DNA of 64,000 nucleotides, taken from NCBI RefSeq assembly GCF_000753795.1, contig NZ_JPEO01000011.1, positions 1 through 64,000 on the forward strand, in the 5' to 3' direction. The notes under the pieces were generated by a model. The model was given only the letters and a program-made list of their open reading frames with translations. It was not told where the DNA came from and did no database searches. A program made the translations under genes and the position numbers. Source of the DNA: Shewanella mangrovi (lineage in GTDB: Bacteria; Pseudomonadota; Gammaproteobacteria; Enterobacterales; Shewanellaceae). Shown one piece after another: positions 35,535-45,223 of the stretch; the stretch's first letter is position 1; every line of letters begins with the position of its first letter.

Positions 35535-36334
35535 TTTTTAATAATTAACCTTTTAATTATTTTTTTCATCACTCTTATAAGATATATATCACTCGAACAA
35601 TTAACTTTCTTAATATCTTTATACCAACTAAAACTATTCTTAGACCTCATAAGAATATAGATATCATCTTTCTTTTCAAAATCTTCAGGATAGGAGAAAG
35701 CCCCGGACAATATGGAAGTATCTTTGTAACTTAAGCTATTTAGATACTTGTTCAAATGAGATTCGTCGTGAGCCCTTGCTATAATATTTCTTGACAAGTC
35801 CAAATTGATATTTTCTCTACAACGGTATATTAATTCTAGATAGTTATTTGCCTTTCCACCACTTAAACAACCTTGTAAATACACAGATCCCTTTTTAATG
35901 TTTTTTATGTATGCCGTTGACTTTTTTATTCTTCTTTCATAGGGGAGAAATAAATACCTATACCCATAGTAACCTGGGTGTTGAACACCAACTAAATTTT
36001 CATCGTTTGGAAAAATATCTTCAATATAAATTTTTCTCTTAAAGGATGCATTCGCATTGAAAAAAAATATATAATCAAAATCCTTCAAAACCTCCTTGAT
36101 TTTATAAAAGTATTCAAATCTTAGAAGTGTATTTAAAGGCCATGATAGGTTATCAATTTTATATGTATTAACATTTGTTTTTTCAACATTATATATATCA
36201 TCATCATTATTGTCAGTAAATATAAAATATGACTTACTGTGGTTAGGAAGAAATGATTCTTCACAGGAAGTATAAAACTGCTCCCAAAAATCGATATAAT
36301 TACCTGTGCATACATACAGGATAGCTGTATTCAT
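35531..36334 (-). CDS. ABO-like glycosyltransferase, family GT6
   Basis: 267 residues. Motifs follow the blood-group A/B transferase family: YVCTGNYIDFWEQFYTSCEE, SWPLNTLLRFEYF, FFFNANASFK (NxN at about 93-95 where mammals have DxD; bacterial GT6 members use NxN), VGVQHPGYYG, LPYERRIKKSTAYI, YLQGCLSGG and AHDESHLNKYL (about 188-198, catalytic Glu). GT6 adds alpha-1,3-Gal or GalNAc to fucosylated galactose. With the GT11 enzyme beside it, a blood-group A- or B-like epitope is predicted; which donor is used cannot be read here. Confidence 0.9.
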   Translation of the reverse strand: MNTAILYVCTGNYIDFWEQFYTSCEESFLPNHSKSYFIFTDNNDDDIYNVEKTNVNTYKIDNLSWPLNTLLRFEYFYKIKEVLKDFDYIFFFNANASFKRKIYIEDIFPNDENLVGVQHPGYYGYRYLFLPYERRIKKSTAYIKNIKKGSVYLQGCLSGGKANNYLELIYRCRENINLDLSRNIIARAHDESHLNKYLNSLSYKDTSILSGAFSYPEDFEKKDDIYILMRSKNSFSWYKDIKKVNCSSDIYLIRVMKKIIKRLIIKK

Positions 36335-37536
36335 TAAATTTTACCAACCTTTATAAAAGTATTTATATAACAAAAAATAAATATAACGTTAACAACGATG
36401 AAGAGTGAAAGAATATTAGATAAACTTATACTTGATAAAGCGAAGAGAAACGTAATTACTGCAGAAGCGATAGATGTTGAAATTTGAACAGAGTATTTTG
36501 CATAAGCATTTAACTTGACGCTCAACAAATCTCTAATTTGTATAATTAAAAACACAAAAATAACTTGAGGCAAATAGCCAAAGTCTACCTCTTTTCCTGA
36601 ATAATATTTAACAATAGTTGGAGATATCAGATACATAATAAAGCACCAGATAATAACCCCAATAAGAAATAGACCATATAATTTAGATAATGTTCGACTG
36701 ATATCCGATGATGAAACAAGTGCGTTAGATTTGTGTGATAAATGTTTCATCCAAAGTATAGGTGCTACAGCCGAAAACAATTGCAACGGAAAAAAAATAA
36801 ATTTCTGATAAAGTGTGTATTCACCAAAAAACTCTGAACCACCAACATTAAAAATTGAATAATTCAAAGATAGCATAAAAAGGACTTGTCCTAATTGACT
36901 AAAAAAATATTGTACATCTACACTGCTTATCGTGAAAGATTTTCTATAAAATGAAAAATTGAGATATTTTTTTATGTAAAGAAAAACATTTGGAATTTTA
37001 AATGGAGAAAACCATAACACAACAAATATTTTATTTAAGGACCATAGACAAGAAATAATTAAAATCGAGGTTTTATTAAAAGCCATAAACGAAATTATGA
37101 CTAATACCAATAAAATAGAAATAAACTCAAACAATCTATATTTAATACTACAATTTTTGAAATCAAAATAAATACAAATCAACGGCGGAATGACTGAAAA
37201 CAAACAAACAGACAAATAAATTATAATTTCCGCTTGGTAAATTAAATAAGATGATAGCAATAATAATGATACAGTAGTGACTAAATATAACAACCTCACA
37301 AAACCATCTTGAAATACCTTACATGATTTATACGTCCCTGAACCAGATAACTCGTCTCTAAAGGACGCAGATATTCCACTTTGAAAAATAGTGGCATAAA
37401 TAGAAATTGATATTAAAAATGAAAAATAACCAAAATTTTCAGGAGAATAACAACGTACTAATAAAGCTGGTAGCAAAAAAGAAATTGAAATATTTAAAAT
37501 CTTTAATAGCCAAACACTAAGTATTATTTTTTTCAT
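36334..37536 (-). CDS. wzx: O-unit flippase
   Basis: 400 residues with about 11-12 hydrophobic helices spread along the length, starting MKKIILSVWLLKILNISISF and including LLPALLVRCYSPENFGYFSF, the usual first-loop pattern of MATE/PST-type Wzx flippases. It moves the undecaprenyl-linked repeat unit across the inner membrane. Low sequence conservation is normal. It shares one base with the GT6 gene and overlaps wzy by 20 nt. Confidence 0.85.
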   Translation of the reverse strand: MKKIILSVWLLKILNISISFLLPALLVRCYSPENFGYFSFLISISIYATIFQSGISASFRDELSGSGTYKSCKVFQDGFVRLLYLVTTVSLLLLSSYLIYQAEIIIYLSVCLFSVIPPLICIYFDFKNCSIKYRLFEFISILLVLVIISFMAFNKTSILIISCLWSLNKIFVVLWFSPFKIPNVFLYIKKYLNFSFYRKSFTISSVDVQYFFSQLGQVLFMLSLNYSIFNVGGSEFFGEYTLYQKFIFFPLQLFSAVAPILWMKHLSHKSNALVSSSDISRTLSKLYGLFLIGVIIWCFIMYLISPTIVKYYSGKEVDFGYLPQVIFVFLIIQIRDLLSVKLNAYAKYSVQISTSIASAVITFLFALSSISLSNILSLFIVVNVIFIFCYINTFIKVGKI

Positions 37537-38674
37537 ATTTTAAGCACAAACATAATACTGTAAACATCCAAAAAGGCTGATAGATTAACAATCCTAAAAA
37601 AAGATTCGCGATGAGATACCCGATTAGAATAGTTCTATTCAATCCACAAGAAGAAATAAATAAATGAAAAATCAAAAATATAAAACCTGCAAAAAAAACA
37701 ACCCCATAACTTCTAAAAATTTCCAAATACAAATTATGAGCACCAAGTATACGGCCATTTACGGACACTTTTGAACCTGAAAAGGAATCACCAAAAATAG
37801 GTGAATCGTTAACTTTAGCCAATTGGGTATCAATTATTTGCAATCTTTCATTGGTTGATGAATTAGCATTACCTTCCCTCTCACTTTGAATAAATGAAAA
37901 TGAAATTACTGCAAAGATAGCTATAACAATAATCATAATAAAACTTCTCGTTCTATGTTTCTTATTGAAAAATACTAGATAACAAAGAGAATAGATAGCT
38001 GAGAAGAAAAAGGCCAATAAAGCACCTCTAGAAATAGTTGCTATCAAAGCAAACAATATAAAACTAAAAACAAAAAGATCTATTTTATTAACACTACTTG
38101 AAAAAATCCGATTAAGAGTTATCAATAAACCTGGAAGTAAAGTATATGCAAAATAATTAGGGTCTCCATTTAATGGACTAACTCTAAAGCTAAAGCTATA
38201 ACCTTTCGCGGCAGATAAATAAGTTCCATACTCTATCCCAAAAAAAAGGGAATGATAAGTAATAATACTTATTATTTGTAGTACTACTAATATCCCTCCA
38301 AATAAGGAAACCAAAACAAAATGCCGCTTTAAAAAACTGAAAAGATTATATTTTGAGACCAAGACAAAACAAAAAAATATGACTAACACTCCCCTGAATA
38401 CATTTATCTCAACAGGAATATTTATCTCTTTGATGTTTATCAAGACAGTAATCAACATTGTGGAGAGGATAGATATTAAAACAATCCACTCAACTATACT
38501 AATTCTCTTAGATGTAAGCCCACCACAAATTATAAACGCTAATAACGCGATGTTTGCAATAAAACTAAACGAAACTGAAGGAAAAAATGATAACAAGTTA
38601 TTTAAAGGAAAAGTATATATCAACGAACTATAAACATTAAGCAATATACATAACTTTGCAATATCATCTTTCAT
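37517..38674 (-). CDS. wzy: O-antigen polymerase
   Basis: 385 residues with about 10-11 hydrophobic helices and one larger periplasmic loop (about 275-315; NSSTNERLQIIDTQLAKVND, then SPIFGDSFSGSKV and GAHNLYLEIFRSYG). The FGxGxx/HNxxLE pattern near the C-terminus fits the O-antigen ligase/polymerase superfamily, and its place beside Wzx and Wzz fits Wzy. It joins repeat units in the periplasm. Confidence 0.85.
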   Translation of the reverse strand: MKDDIAKLCILLNVYSSLIYTFPLNNLLSFFPSVSFSFIANIALLAFIICGGLTSKRISIVEWIVLISILSTMLITVLINIKEINIPVEINVFRGVLVIFFCFVLVSKYNLFSFLKRHFVLVSLFGGILVVLQIISIITYHSLFFGIEYGTYLSAAKGYSFSFRVSPLNGDPNYFAYTLLPGLLITLNRIFSSSVNKIDLFVFSFILFALIATISRGALLAFFFSAIYSLCYLVFFNKKHRTRSFIMIIVIAIFAVISFSFIQSEREGNANSSTNERLQIIDTQLAKVNDSPIFGDSFSGSKVSVNGRILGAHNLYLEIFRSYGVVFFAGFIFLIFHLFISSCGLNRTILIGYLIANLFLGLLIYQPFWMFTVLCLCLKYEKNNT

Positions 38675-39693
38675 AATTCGAAAACATGCCTATAATCTTG
38701 AATTACTGTATCAATCAAAAAAGCATCTTTACAAATCAACGCATTTTCTATATATATTTCACTGTTGCTAGTAAATTCTTTTAAAGCTTTGTACAGTTCG
38801 TCTACACTATTATTTTGTACAAGTACTCCATTATTTTTTATCAATAATTCAGGACAACCGCCGACATTGCTAAGTATTAGTGGCAACCCAACAACTGCAG
38901 CTTCAAGCCCTGACATTGGAAGGCCTTCACTATCAGAGAGTAAAATAAAAAAATCATATTTATGGTAATCAGAAAAATTATAAACTTCACCTTTATATTT
39001 TACTTTATCACCCGAATGATACTTTTTTCCTAAAGGACCATCTCCATAAACATCTATTTCTATATTTAAATCATTAAATTTTTCTATTTCATCTAATAAA
39101 TCAATTCTCTTTGGAAAGCTCAAGCGCGCGACAAAAACCCCATTAAGAATGCCAGAGTCGTTTCTTATTCTTGTATCTCTCTTGATCTCAGTCGATGGAA
39201 CACCAGTAGGCAGATAGACAACTTTATTTTCATTTATTCCAATTTCTTTTATTGCTTTATCGTAATCAACTCTAGAAACACAAATAATTTTTTTTGTCAA
39301 TGATGAAAATATTTTTTCAAGAAATATAAAGAAAAATCTAAAAGCACTTTTTTGATAAAGACATGACCATCCATGAGATACATAGTAACAACTCACTGAT
39401 AAGAGTCGACAGACTACACGTCCATAAATACCTGCATTTGCCGAACTTATAATGACACAATCGGGATCAATATCCTTAACTAACTTATAAAGTTCTATAT
39501 ATGCACTAATCGAAACGAAGTTACTTATTCCAGGTACAAATTTACACTCAAAAGATGTATGATTTGTCAACCAACCGGGCGAAGAAGTAATGACTATATG
39601 TTTATGCTCAGGAAATGCATTTATTAAATTAAAAATCCATTTTTGAGCGCCACCAACTTCAGACTTTGTTATTAAATGGACTATTTTTTTCAT
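38671..39693 (-). CDS. Glycosyltransferase family 4
   Basis: 340 residues, GT-B fold: N-terminal KKIVHLITKSEVGGAQKWIF, a middle CVSRVDYDKAIKEIGI, nucleotide-binding NGVFVARLSFPKRIDLL, and the C-terminal LLSDSEGLPMSGLEAAVVGL with NVGGCPELL (the EX7E-like donor motif). It adds one sugar to the lipid-linked O-unit; donor unknown. Overlaps both neighbours by 4 nt. Confidence 0.87.
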   Translation of the reverse strand: MKKIVHLITKSEVGGAQKWIFNLINAFPEHKHIVITSSPGWLTNHTSFECKFVPGISNFVSISAYIELYKLVKDIDPDCVIISSANAGIYGRVVCRLLSVSCYYVSHGWSCLYQKSAFRFFFIFLEKIFSSLTKKIICVSRVDYDKAIKEIGINENKVVYLPTGVPSTEIKRDTRIRNDSGILNGVFVARLSFPKRIDLLDEIEKFNDLNIEIDVYGDGPLGKKYHSGDKVKYKGEVYNFSDYHKYDFFILLSDSEGLPMSGLEAAVVGLPLILSNVGGCPELLIKNNGVLVQNNSVDELYKALKEFTSNSEIYIENALICKDAFLIDTVIQDYRHVFEL

Positions 39694-40679
39694 CGACCCA
39701 TACCAAATAAAACAACTTTTATCGTTTTCAAGAGAATCTTTATATCAAGAAAAGTGCTATGATGTTTAATATAGTAAATATCGTATTTATGTTTCCAAAT
39801 TGCGTCTTCTATTGAAGCCCCATATGGATAACTAACTTGAGCCAACCCCGTCACCCCCGGTTTTACAGCATGCCTAAATCTATAATAAGGGATCTCATTT
39901 TCAAGTTTTTCAATAAATACTTCTCTTTCCGGTCTTGGCCCGACGATAGACATTTCACCCTTTAAGATGTTAATAATTTGTGGCAACTCATCAATTCGGG
40001 TCTTACGTATAAAATTACCTACTTTTGTTACACGAGCATCATTTTGGCTTGCCCACTGTGCACCCGATTTTTCCGCATCATTTCGCATTGAACGAAATTT
40101 TATCACTTCAAATTCATCATTATATTGGCCTGTACGTCGCTGTTTATAAAAAACAGGACCAGGACTTTCGAGTTTAATAGCTAGGGCTGTTAATAATCCT
40201 ATTGGAATAGCAAGAGTACTGAGTAGAAATGCTACAAATAGATCAACAATTCGTTTAGCTAATTGTGTACGTCTAGTTGACAAAATTGAAAATGCTTTTT
40301 GATGCAAAAAATAACCACTATGGAGTAAGCGTACTTCGGTATAACCGAGTCGTCCGTCTAAATAGCTAACTAAGGGCTCTACCCAAGCACCTAACTCTGT
40401 TGCTTTTACTAAAAACTGCCGTTGCGCTTTGTTTAACCGAGCGCTTTCGAAATGGCAAATTACTTTACAACTGAGATCGCTGATGCTGTAATCATTAACG
40501 ACCATATCAAACGAATAGTCATCAACAATTTCACCTATTTCTAATTCTCTATCCTCAGGGCAATAAACATAAATAACCTTCTGATTTAGTTTTTGCGGCT
40601 TAGTTTTAAAACGATTTCCTACCGTCTTAATCCGTTGAAACTCCTGAGTATCAACCGTTTTATTAACTCGTATATTCAT
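39690..40679 (-). CDS. Initiating sugar-phosphate transferase (polyprenyl-P glycosylphosphotransferase)
   Basis: 329 residues. After an N-terminal cytosolic region (about 1-135), one hydrophobic segment (about 145-168; VDLFVAFLLSTLAIPIGLLT) leads into the catalytic domain: SPGPVFYKQRRTGQYNDEFE, VIKFRSMRNDAEKSGAQWAS, RVTKVGNFIRKTRIDELPQI, SIVGPRPEREVF, YRFRHAVKPGVTGLAQVSYP. These are the conserved WbaP/WcaJ-type motifs. It loads the first sugar phosphate onto undecaprenyl phosphate. The gap 40680-40922 upstream shows nothing clear. Confidence 0.9.
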   Translation of the reverse strand: MNIRVNKTVDTQEFQRIKTVGNRFKTKPQKLNQKVIYVYCPEDRELEIGEIVDDYSFDMVVNDYSISDLSCKVICHFESARLNKAQRQFLVKATELGAWVEPLVSYLDGRLGYTEVRLLHSGYFLHQKAFSILSTRRTQLAKRIVDLFVAFLLSTLAIPIGLLTALAIKLESPGPVFYKQRRTGQYNDEFEVIKFRSMRNDAEKSGAQWASQNDARVTKVGNFIRKTRIDELPQIINILKGEMSIVGPRPEREVFIEKLENEIPYYRFRHAVKPGVTGLAQVSYPYGASIEDAIWKHKYDIYYIKHHSTFLDIKILLKTIKVVLFGMGR

Positions 40680-40922
40680 ATAGAGGCCAATATTCGTTAA
40701 TCTTTCAAATGTACTTAGAGCGAACTTGTTTGTGCTGTTGCTCTAGATCCACAATTATTAGTTCTTTGCTTAAAAATGCTTTTTCGTCTCTGCACGCCAA
40801 ACCAGCCTGAGACAGATTTTTTCCATTTTGAGACACTCAAAAATCGCTAACTCACTGTAATTACTTGATTTAGCCTACCAAGGAAGCCCCTCCCCAATAG
40901 GCCTAGTTTTTCAAGTATATTT

Positions 40923-41876
40923 TTATTTCCTTAAAAAATATCGAACTAATACAATAAACACTGCTAGCATCCCGCCTAGGAATGTACCTAAAACACAAAT
41001 TAAGGCGCGTTTAGGTTTAAATTTTTCCTCTGGAACAACTGCAGGGTCGATAGTTTTAAAAATATATTCATTGCGAACTTCAGCAAACATTATCGTTTTA
41101 GCTTGTTCTTCGACAAGTTTGTAGAGTACAGACCTAATATCAGCAACATTAGTTTGCTCGATCTGCTTTTCTAAATATACAGTGCTGCGTTTAGCTTCTT
41201 CGACGTCTCGTTCCTTCATAACCTGATTAATATCATTAATTAACCATTCAACCCATTGCTTGGCGACATAAGGAGATTTATGTTCTACTGCTATTGTGAC
41301 CAATCCTGAGTCTTTATCTTCAGAAACTGACAATATTTTCGAGAACTCCTTGTAAGCTTCTTGCATGGATGGTTCTGGCGCTTTCGGTGGTTTAACTTCA
41401 CGAACCCAAGTATTTTCTTCTGAATTATAGATATCGGAGTCAAATGAAATCTTGTTAGAAGAACTATCCCACTTTTTGACAGCCATTAACACAGGTAGAA
41501 TTCTGTGATTGGCTATAAAATCAGAAGTAAATTTGCGAGATTTCAGTACTTCTATCGCTAGTCCAGTTTTGTCAGTGTTACCTTTTCCTAAATTGACACC
41601 GGCTAGACTCGCCAATCCACCAAACTGGCCAGCTAGAGCAGAGAGCCCGCCTCCTTGAGATTCTTCTGCCGGAGCAAGCGTTGCCTCAGATTTGTAGATG
41701 TTTGGCATCCAAAGCGCCAACCCTACAGCACCAACCGCAAATAAAAATGTAATTGCGATTATTACTACTTTTCCAGCCCATAAGACTGAAAATAACTCTC
41801 TTAAATCAATTTCGTCTGAATTAACTGACGTTTGATGGATGAAATCTGCGTCTTTTTCTGAAATTGTATTAGGCAT
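40923..41876 (-). CDS. wzz: Wzz-type chain-length determinant
   Basis: 317 residues. Two membrane helices (about 31-51, VVIIAITFLFAVGAVGLALW; and about 290-312, ALICVLGTFLGGMLAVFIVL) flank a periplasmic coiled domain. Typical motifs: ISEKDADFIHQ, DLRELFSVLWAGKV, NIYKSEATLAPA, and the C-terminal PAVVPEEKFKPKRALICV. It sets the modal length of the O-antigen together with Wzy. Confidence 0.92.
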   Translation of the reverse strand: MPNTISEKDADFIHQTSVNSDEIDLRELFSVLWAGKVVIIAITFLFAVGAVGLALWMPNIYKSEATLAPAEESQGGGLSALAGQFGGLASLAGVNLGKGNTDKTGLAIEVLKSRKFTSDFIANHRILPVLMAVKKWDSSSNKISFDSDIYNSEENTWVREVKPPKAPEPSMQEAYKEFSKILSVSEDKDSGLVTIAVEHKSPYVAKQWVEWLINDINQVMKERDVEEAKRSTVYLEKQIEQTNVADIRSVLYKLVEEQAKTIMFAEVRNEYIFKTIDPAVVPEEKFKPKRALICVLGTFLGGMLAVFIVLVRYFLRK

Positions 41877-41962
41877 ATAAAAAGCGCTTATAATATGTGT
41901 TGATTATTAAATAATGTAAGTAATTAAAGCAGGTCAGTATTATTACCAACCTGCTTTATTAG

Positions 41963-44695
41963 CTACAGATTACCAAGAGCAGCCAGCGCAACGGCTGAGT
42001 TATATATTATGCCGGTGACCTGTGACCACAACGTTAGGTTGTCTTTATATTCTGTGTCCAATGGCACCACAATTGTATCGCCAGCAGAGAGCTTTTCATC
42101 TTCACTAAACCAAGAAGATTGATCAGGCAGCATTACCGAACCGTCCGCCTTAATCACATAAACTCGTTCATCATCAGCGCGCTTTCTCATCCCACCAGCT
42201 AATTTAATGTACTGATTAATGGTCAAATCATCTTTGTATCGGTGGCTAGACGGATGTTGCACTTCACCGACAATCGAAACCGTTTCCTTCTTGGAAGGAA
42301 CATAGAGTATGTCTTTGTTCTCTAGTTGCAGATCAGCCTGCTTAACTCCCAAAGAAATTGCTGGAAGGTCGATGACTAGACGGCCGACTGCTGGAATACT
42401 TTCCAAATCATTCAGCATTTGTTGAGCGTCGGCATAGTTTATTGAGCTATTTTCACTTGATAGCCCCTTGGTTGCTATTTCCCGTCGCAACTGGTTAGCA
42501 AACTTGCGAATTTCGATTTCTTCCTGTTTTTTCAAAGAATCTCTTACAAACACAGCTGAAGACAGGTAAGCGTTGTCGGTAAATCCTCCAGCCCGCTGCA
42601 ATACGTCTTCTAGCGTTTCACCGCGGCGGATACTATAAACACCTGGAAATTTGACTTCTCCACGGATTTCAACGGATTGACTTTCTTGCCACTCTGGAAT
42701 TCTCATCACCGTGATTACGTCACGAGACTGAATTTTCTTACCATGAGTTTTGTCTGAAATTTCGTCTTCGAGATTCACGTACTGATGTGTAAGTGAAGAA
42801 TCCTCAGCTGTAGTAACAACTCGAGAGAGTTCCGCACGCTTAGTGTAAGCCCCTTCGCTTAGCCCCCCTGCGGCGGTGATTAAGTCTGCCACGGTTGCAT
42901 TGATAGCAACGGGATACGGGCCACTAAAGCGCACCTGACCATTAACAGCTGCGATTTGAATGTCGTTGCCAGCACGCGTTTGACGTTTTAATTTAGCCAG
43001 AATTGGGTATAACAATTCATTGCGGTTTAGCTCTGCACTGACTTTAATCAAATCCTTGTCGTCGAAAATATGCATCAGCATTTTTTCAACTTCCGAAGCA
43101 ACGATTTTTGCATCGCTAGCAGCAGTATCTGTCTGTTGTTCTTCTACGACCACACCTGCGACATCAGTACGTTTACTTACACCGCTTGCTAGTTCAAATC
43201 CTGACTTAAATAAATCACCACCAGTCAGTGCTTTGTCGTTGTTAGTTGTACCACTAAATACTTTTATTTCTTTGATGCGTTGATTTACTAGCTTGTTCAG
43301 TTCATAGCGATTACGCAGATTGTCTGCTGCATTGAAAATGACAATTTTATCTTTAGGAGCAAGCGTTAAGTTATCCTGACTTTCGACGGCACTGATTGCT
43401 TGCGCGGGTGAAAACTGCAGAACTTCGATATCACCATATTTATTTGTTTCGCGTATCACCAAGCCGTAGTTAAGATCGGCACCAGTGAGTAAATCGCTGC
43501 CGATAGAAGGCAGTAATGACGCTATTTTCTGCCCTTGCTGCCATTGATAAGCCCCTGGACGCACAACTGCACCGATAATAGTGACGGCGTTGTCGTAGTC
43601 TGAGGAAGCGCTTTTAACCCTCAAATAATCACCATCTTGAGCGACAAATTGCAGGCCAGCAGTAGACGTTAAGTCCACTGAGATTACTGATTTAAGTCCA
43701 TTATTATTATAACGCTCCACGGTGCTAGATTTTGGATATGCTCCAGCGGTAACGCCTGCCGCCATCTGCAACACTTGCGCAAGCGTTTCTTTCGGCTTTA
43801 ACTCATAGATAGCGGGTCGTTGAACATCACCATCAACACTTATCGATGGACCGACTGCTGGAATAAAAATTACATCACCAGACCGCAATGGCACATCGTG
43901 AGATGAATCCCCTTTCAAGAGCAAATCATAGAGGTCAAACGTAGCGACTACTTTTCCAGCACGTTTTAGCTGGATATTACGCAAAGAACCAATATCGCTT
44001 ACGCCGCCAGAGACAAAGAGCGCTTGAGTGATAGTCGATAAACTTGAAATGGTATAAGAACCAGGCTTATATGCATCGCCCGCAATAAACACTCTGATTG
44101 AGCGCAAATCACCCATGGTAATATTGGCTTGCACACCTATCATCTGCTGCTTTACTTTTTCACTAATAACATCTCTTAACTGTGAAAACGTTAAGCCAAC
44201 AGCATTGATAGGCCCCAGCTCTGGGAACTGCAATGTGCCATTTCGGGTAATGGTAAGATTGTATTGAGCACTTTCTTTACCAAATAACTGCACATTAATA
44301 GTATCACCGGGACCAACCATGTAATCGGTTGGTATCGGCGTATCTGACGTTGGCGCAAAGGTGGTTGGCGCCCCTGCGAACATCTCATAGCCAAAGCGCT
44401 GCAGCTGTATTTTTTCTTCTAAAGGTGCTTTTTCTTGGTTAGCGTCATCTTTAGCGGATGGTTTTGCGTCTCGCGGTGTCACAACTTCCGGGCTACCCAC
44501 GGTTTGGCTTGATGACACTGTTGATTGAGCAGAGAGCTGACTTGGATCTATGCCATACTGACGAGCAATTCTTTCTTGTTCAGATCGGGGTAGATTTTTA
44601 AATTGCTGTATCATCTGTGGTGATATAGATGCTGCAGACACATATGCCGCATTTAGCGATATACATGCGACCAGCATAATTATTATTTTTTTCAT
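41963..44695 (-). CDS. Polysaccharide export protein with repeated SLBB domains (Wza/OtnA-like)
   Basis: About 910 residues. The N-terminal signal peptide (MKKIIIMLVACISLNAAYVS, AA) has no lipobox Cys. Next comes a periplasmic export domain (about 125-185; DYMVGPGDTINVQLFG, LQFPELGPINAVGLTFSQLR), followed by several SLBB domains, recognisable by FIAGDAYKPGSYTISSLSTI, DGDVQRPAIYELKPKETLAQ, IRGEVKFPGVYSIRRGETLE and IVGEVQHPSSHRYKDDLTIN. It probably forms an outer-membrane export channel. A GTG start at 44707 is an alternative. It is the first gene after the ops leader and is read under RfaH control. Confidence 0.88.
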   Translation of the reverse strand: MKKIIIMLVACISLNAAYVSAASISPQMIQQFKNLPRSEQERIARQYGIDPSQLSAQSTVSSSQTVGSPEVVTPRDAKPSAKDDANQEKAPLEEKIQLQRFGYEMFAGAPTTFAPTSDTPIPTDYMVGPGDTINVQLFGKESAQYNLTITRNGTLQFPELGPINAVGLTFSQLRDVISEKVKQQMIGVQANITMGDLRSIRVFIAGDAYKPGSYTISSLSTITQALFVSGGVSDIGSLRNIQLKRAGKVVATFDLYDLLLKGDSSHDVPLRSGDVIFIPAVGPSISVDGDVQRPAIYELKPKETLAQVLQMAAGVTAGAYPKSSTVERYNNNGLKSVISVDLTSTAGLQFVAQDGDYLRVKSASSDYDNAVTIIGAVVRPGAYQWQQGQKIASLLPSIGSDLLTGADLNYGLVIRETNKYGDIEVLQFSPAQAISAVESQDNLTLAPKDKIVIFNAADNLRNRYELNKLVNQRIKEIKVFSGTTNNDKALTGGDLFKSGFELASGVSKRTDVAGVVVEEQQTDTAASDAKIVASEVEKMLMHIFDDKDLIKVSAELNRNELLYPILAKLKRQTRAGNDIQIAAVNGQVRFSGPYPVAINATVADLITAAGGLSEGAYTKRAELSRVVTTAEDSSLTHQYVNLEDEISDKTHGKKIQSRDVITVMRIPEWQESQSVEIRGEVKFPGVYSIRRGETLEDVLQRAGGFTDNAYLSSAVFVRDSLKKQEEIEIRKFANQLRREIATKGLSSENSSINYADAQQMLNDLESIPAVGRLVIDLPAISLGVKQADLQLENKDILYVPSKKETVSIVGEVQHPSSHRYKDDLTINQYIKLAGGMRKRADDERVYVIKADGSVMLPDQSSWFSEDEKLSAGDTIVVPLDTEYKDNLTLWSQVTGIIYNSAVALAALGNL

Positions 44696-44707
44696 TAGAC
44701 CTGACAC

Positions 44708-45223
44708 TCAAAAATCTCCATTGCTAAGGTAACTTTGATCATCTCATTCAGAAACGTTCAAATTTCCGTCAGAACCAACCTTTCTTTTAGAACTAATTTT
44801 CTAACGCGACTAAATTCAGGCGTTTTTTAAAAGCGAGGGCGCGCATAAATATGAAGACAACTTAACCGCCTGAGCTAACTAATATTTTGTCCACGCGCAA
44901 AAAAAGTCACTATACTTAACCTTTAGCCTCGATTGACAACCGAAATGAACTGCCTCCGCAGCTTTGAATCAGTTCAAGCACGACGAGGATAGCGATTTCA
45001 CTCATCATTGAAATTGATGTAGTTAATGCTATTTAGGCACGCTACCGCCCTTGGATTTAGGCTCCCAAAATGCCTTTATCAACCATTTTTTCATATCTAA
45101 CAAGTAGTTAATTAGATAACCATCTAATCTATACTGAACGTCTTTGATTCAGAAGAAACAAGCCTCAGCCAAATGATTATCTAAATAACGCTCTATTATC
45201 TATGGAGCTGTAGCTACCGCAAC
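44708..45223 (-). promoter_or_regulatory. Long untranslated leader of the polysaccharide operon
   Basis: A 516-bp gene-free stretch between rfaH and the export gene. It holds the ops element. I saw no ORF of note. Its length and position fit a JUMPstart-type leader where RNA polymerase pauses and recruits RfaH. A clear promoter was not identified by eye. Confidence 0.65.
45038..45049 (-). promoter_or_regulatory. ops element (RfaH recruitment site)
   Basis: On the minus strand the sequence reads GGCGGTAGCGTG, an exact match to the core ops sequence of E. coli RfaH-controlled operons. It is inside the leader of the polysaccharide cluster, downstream of rfaH. The ops hairpin pauses polymerase so RfaH can bind the non-template strand. 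Confidence 0.9.

Noticed and set aside
45213..45220. Second ops element
   Set aside because: Only GCGGTAGC matches; it lies next to the rfaH stop and lacks the GTG end of the consensus.
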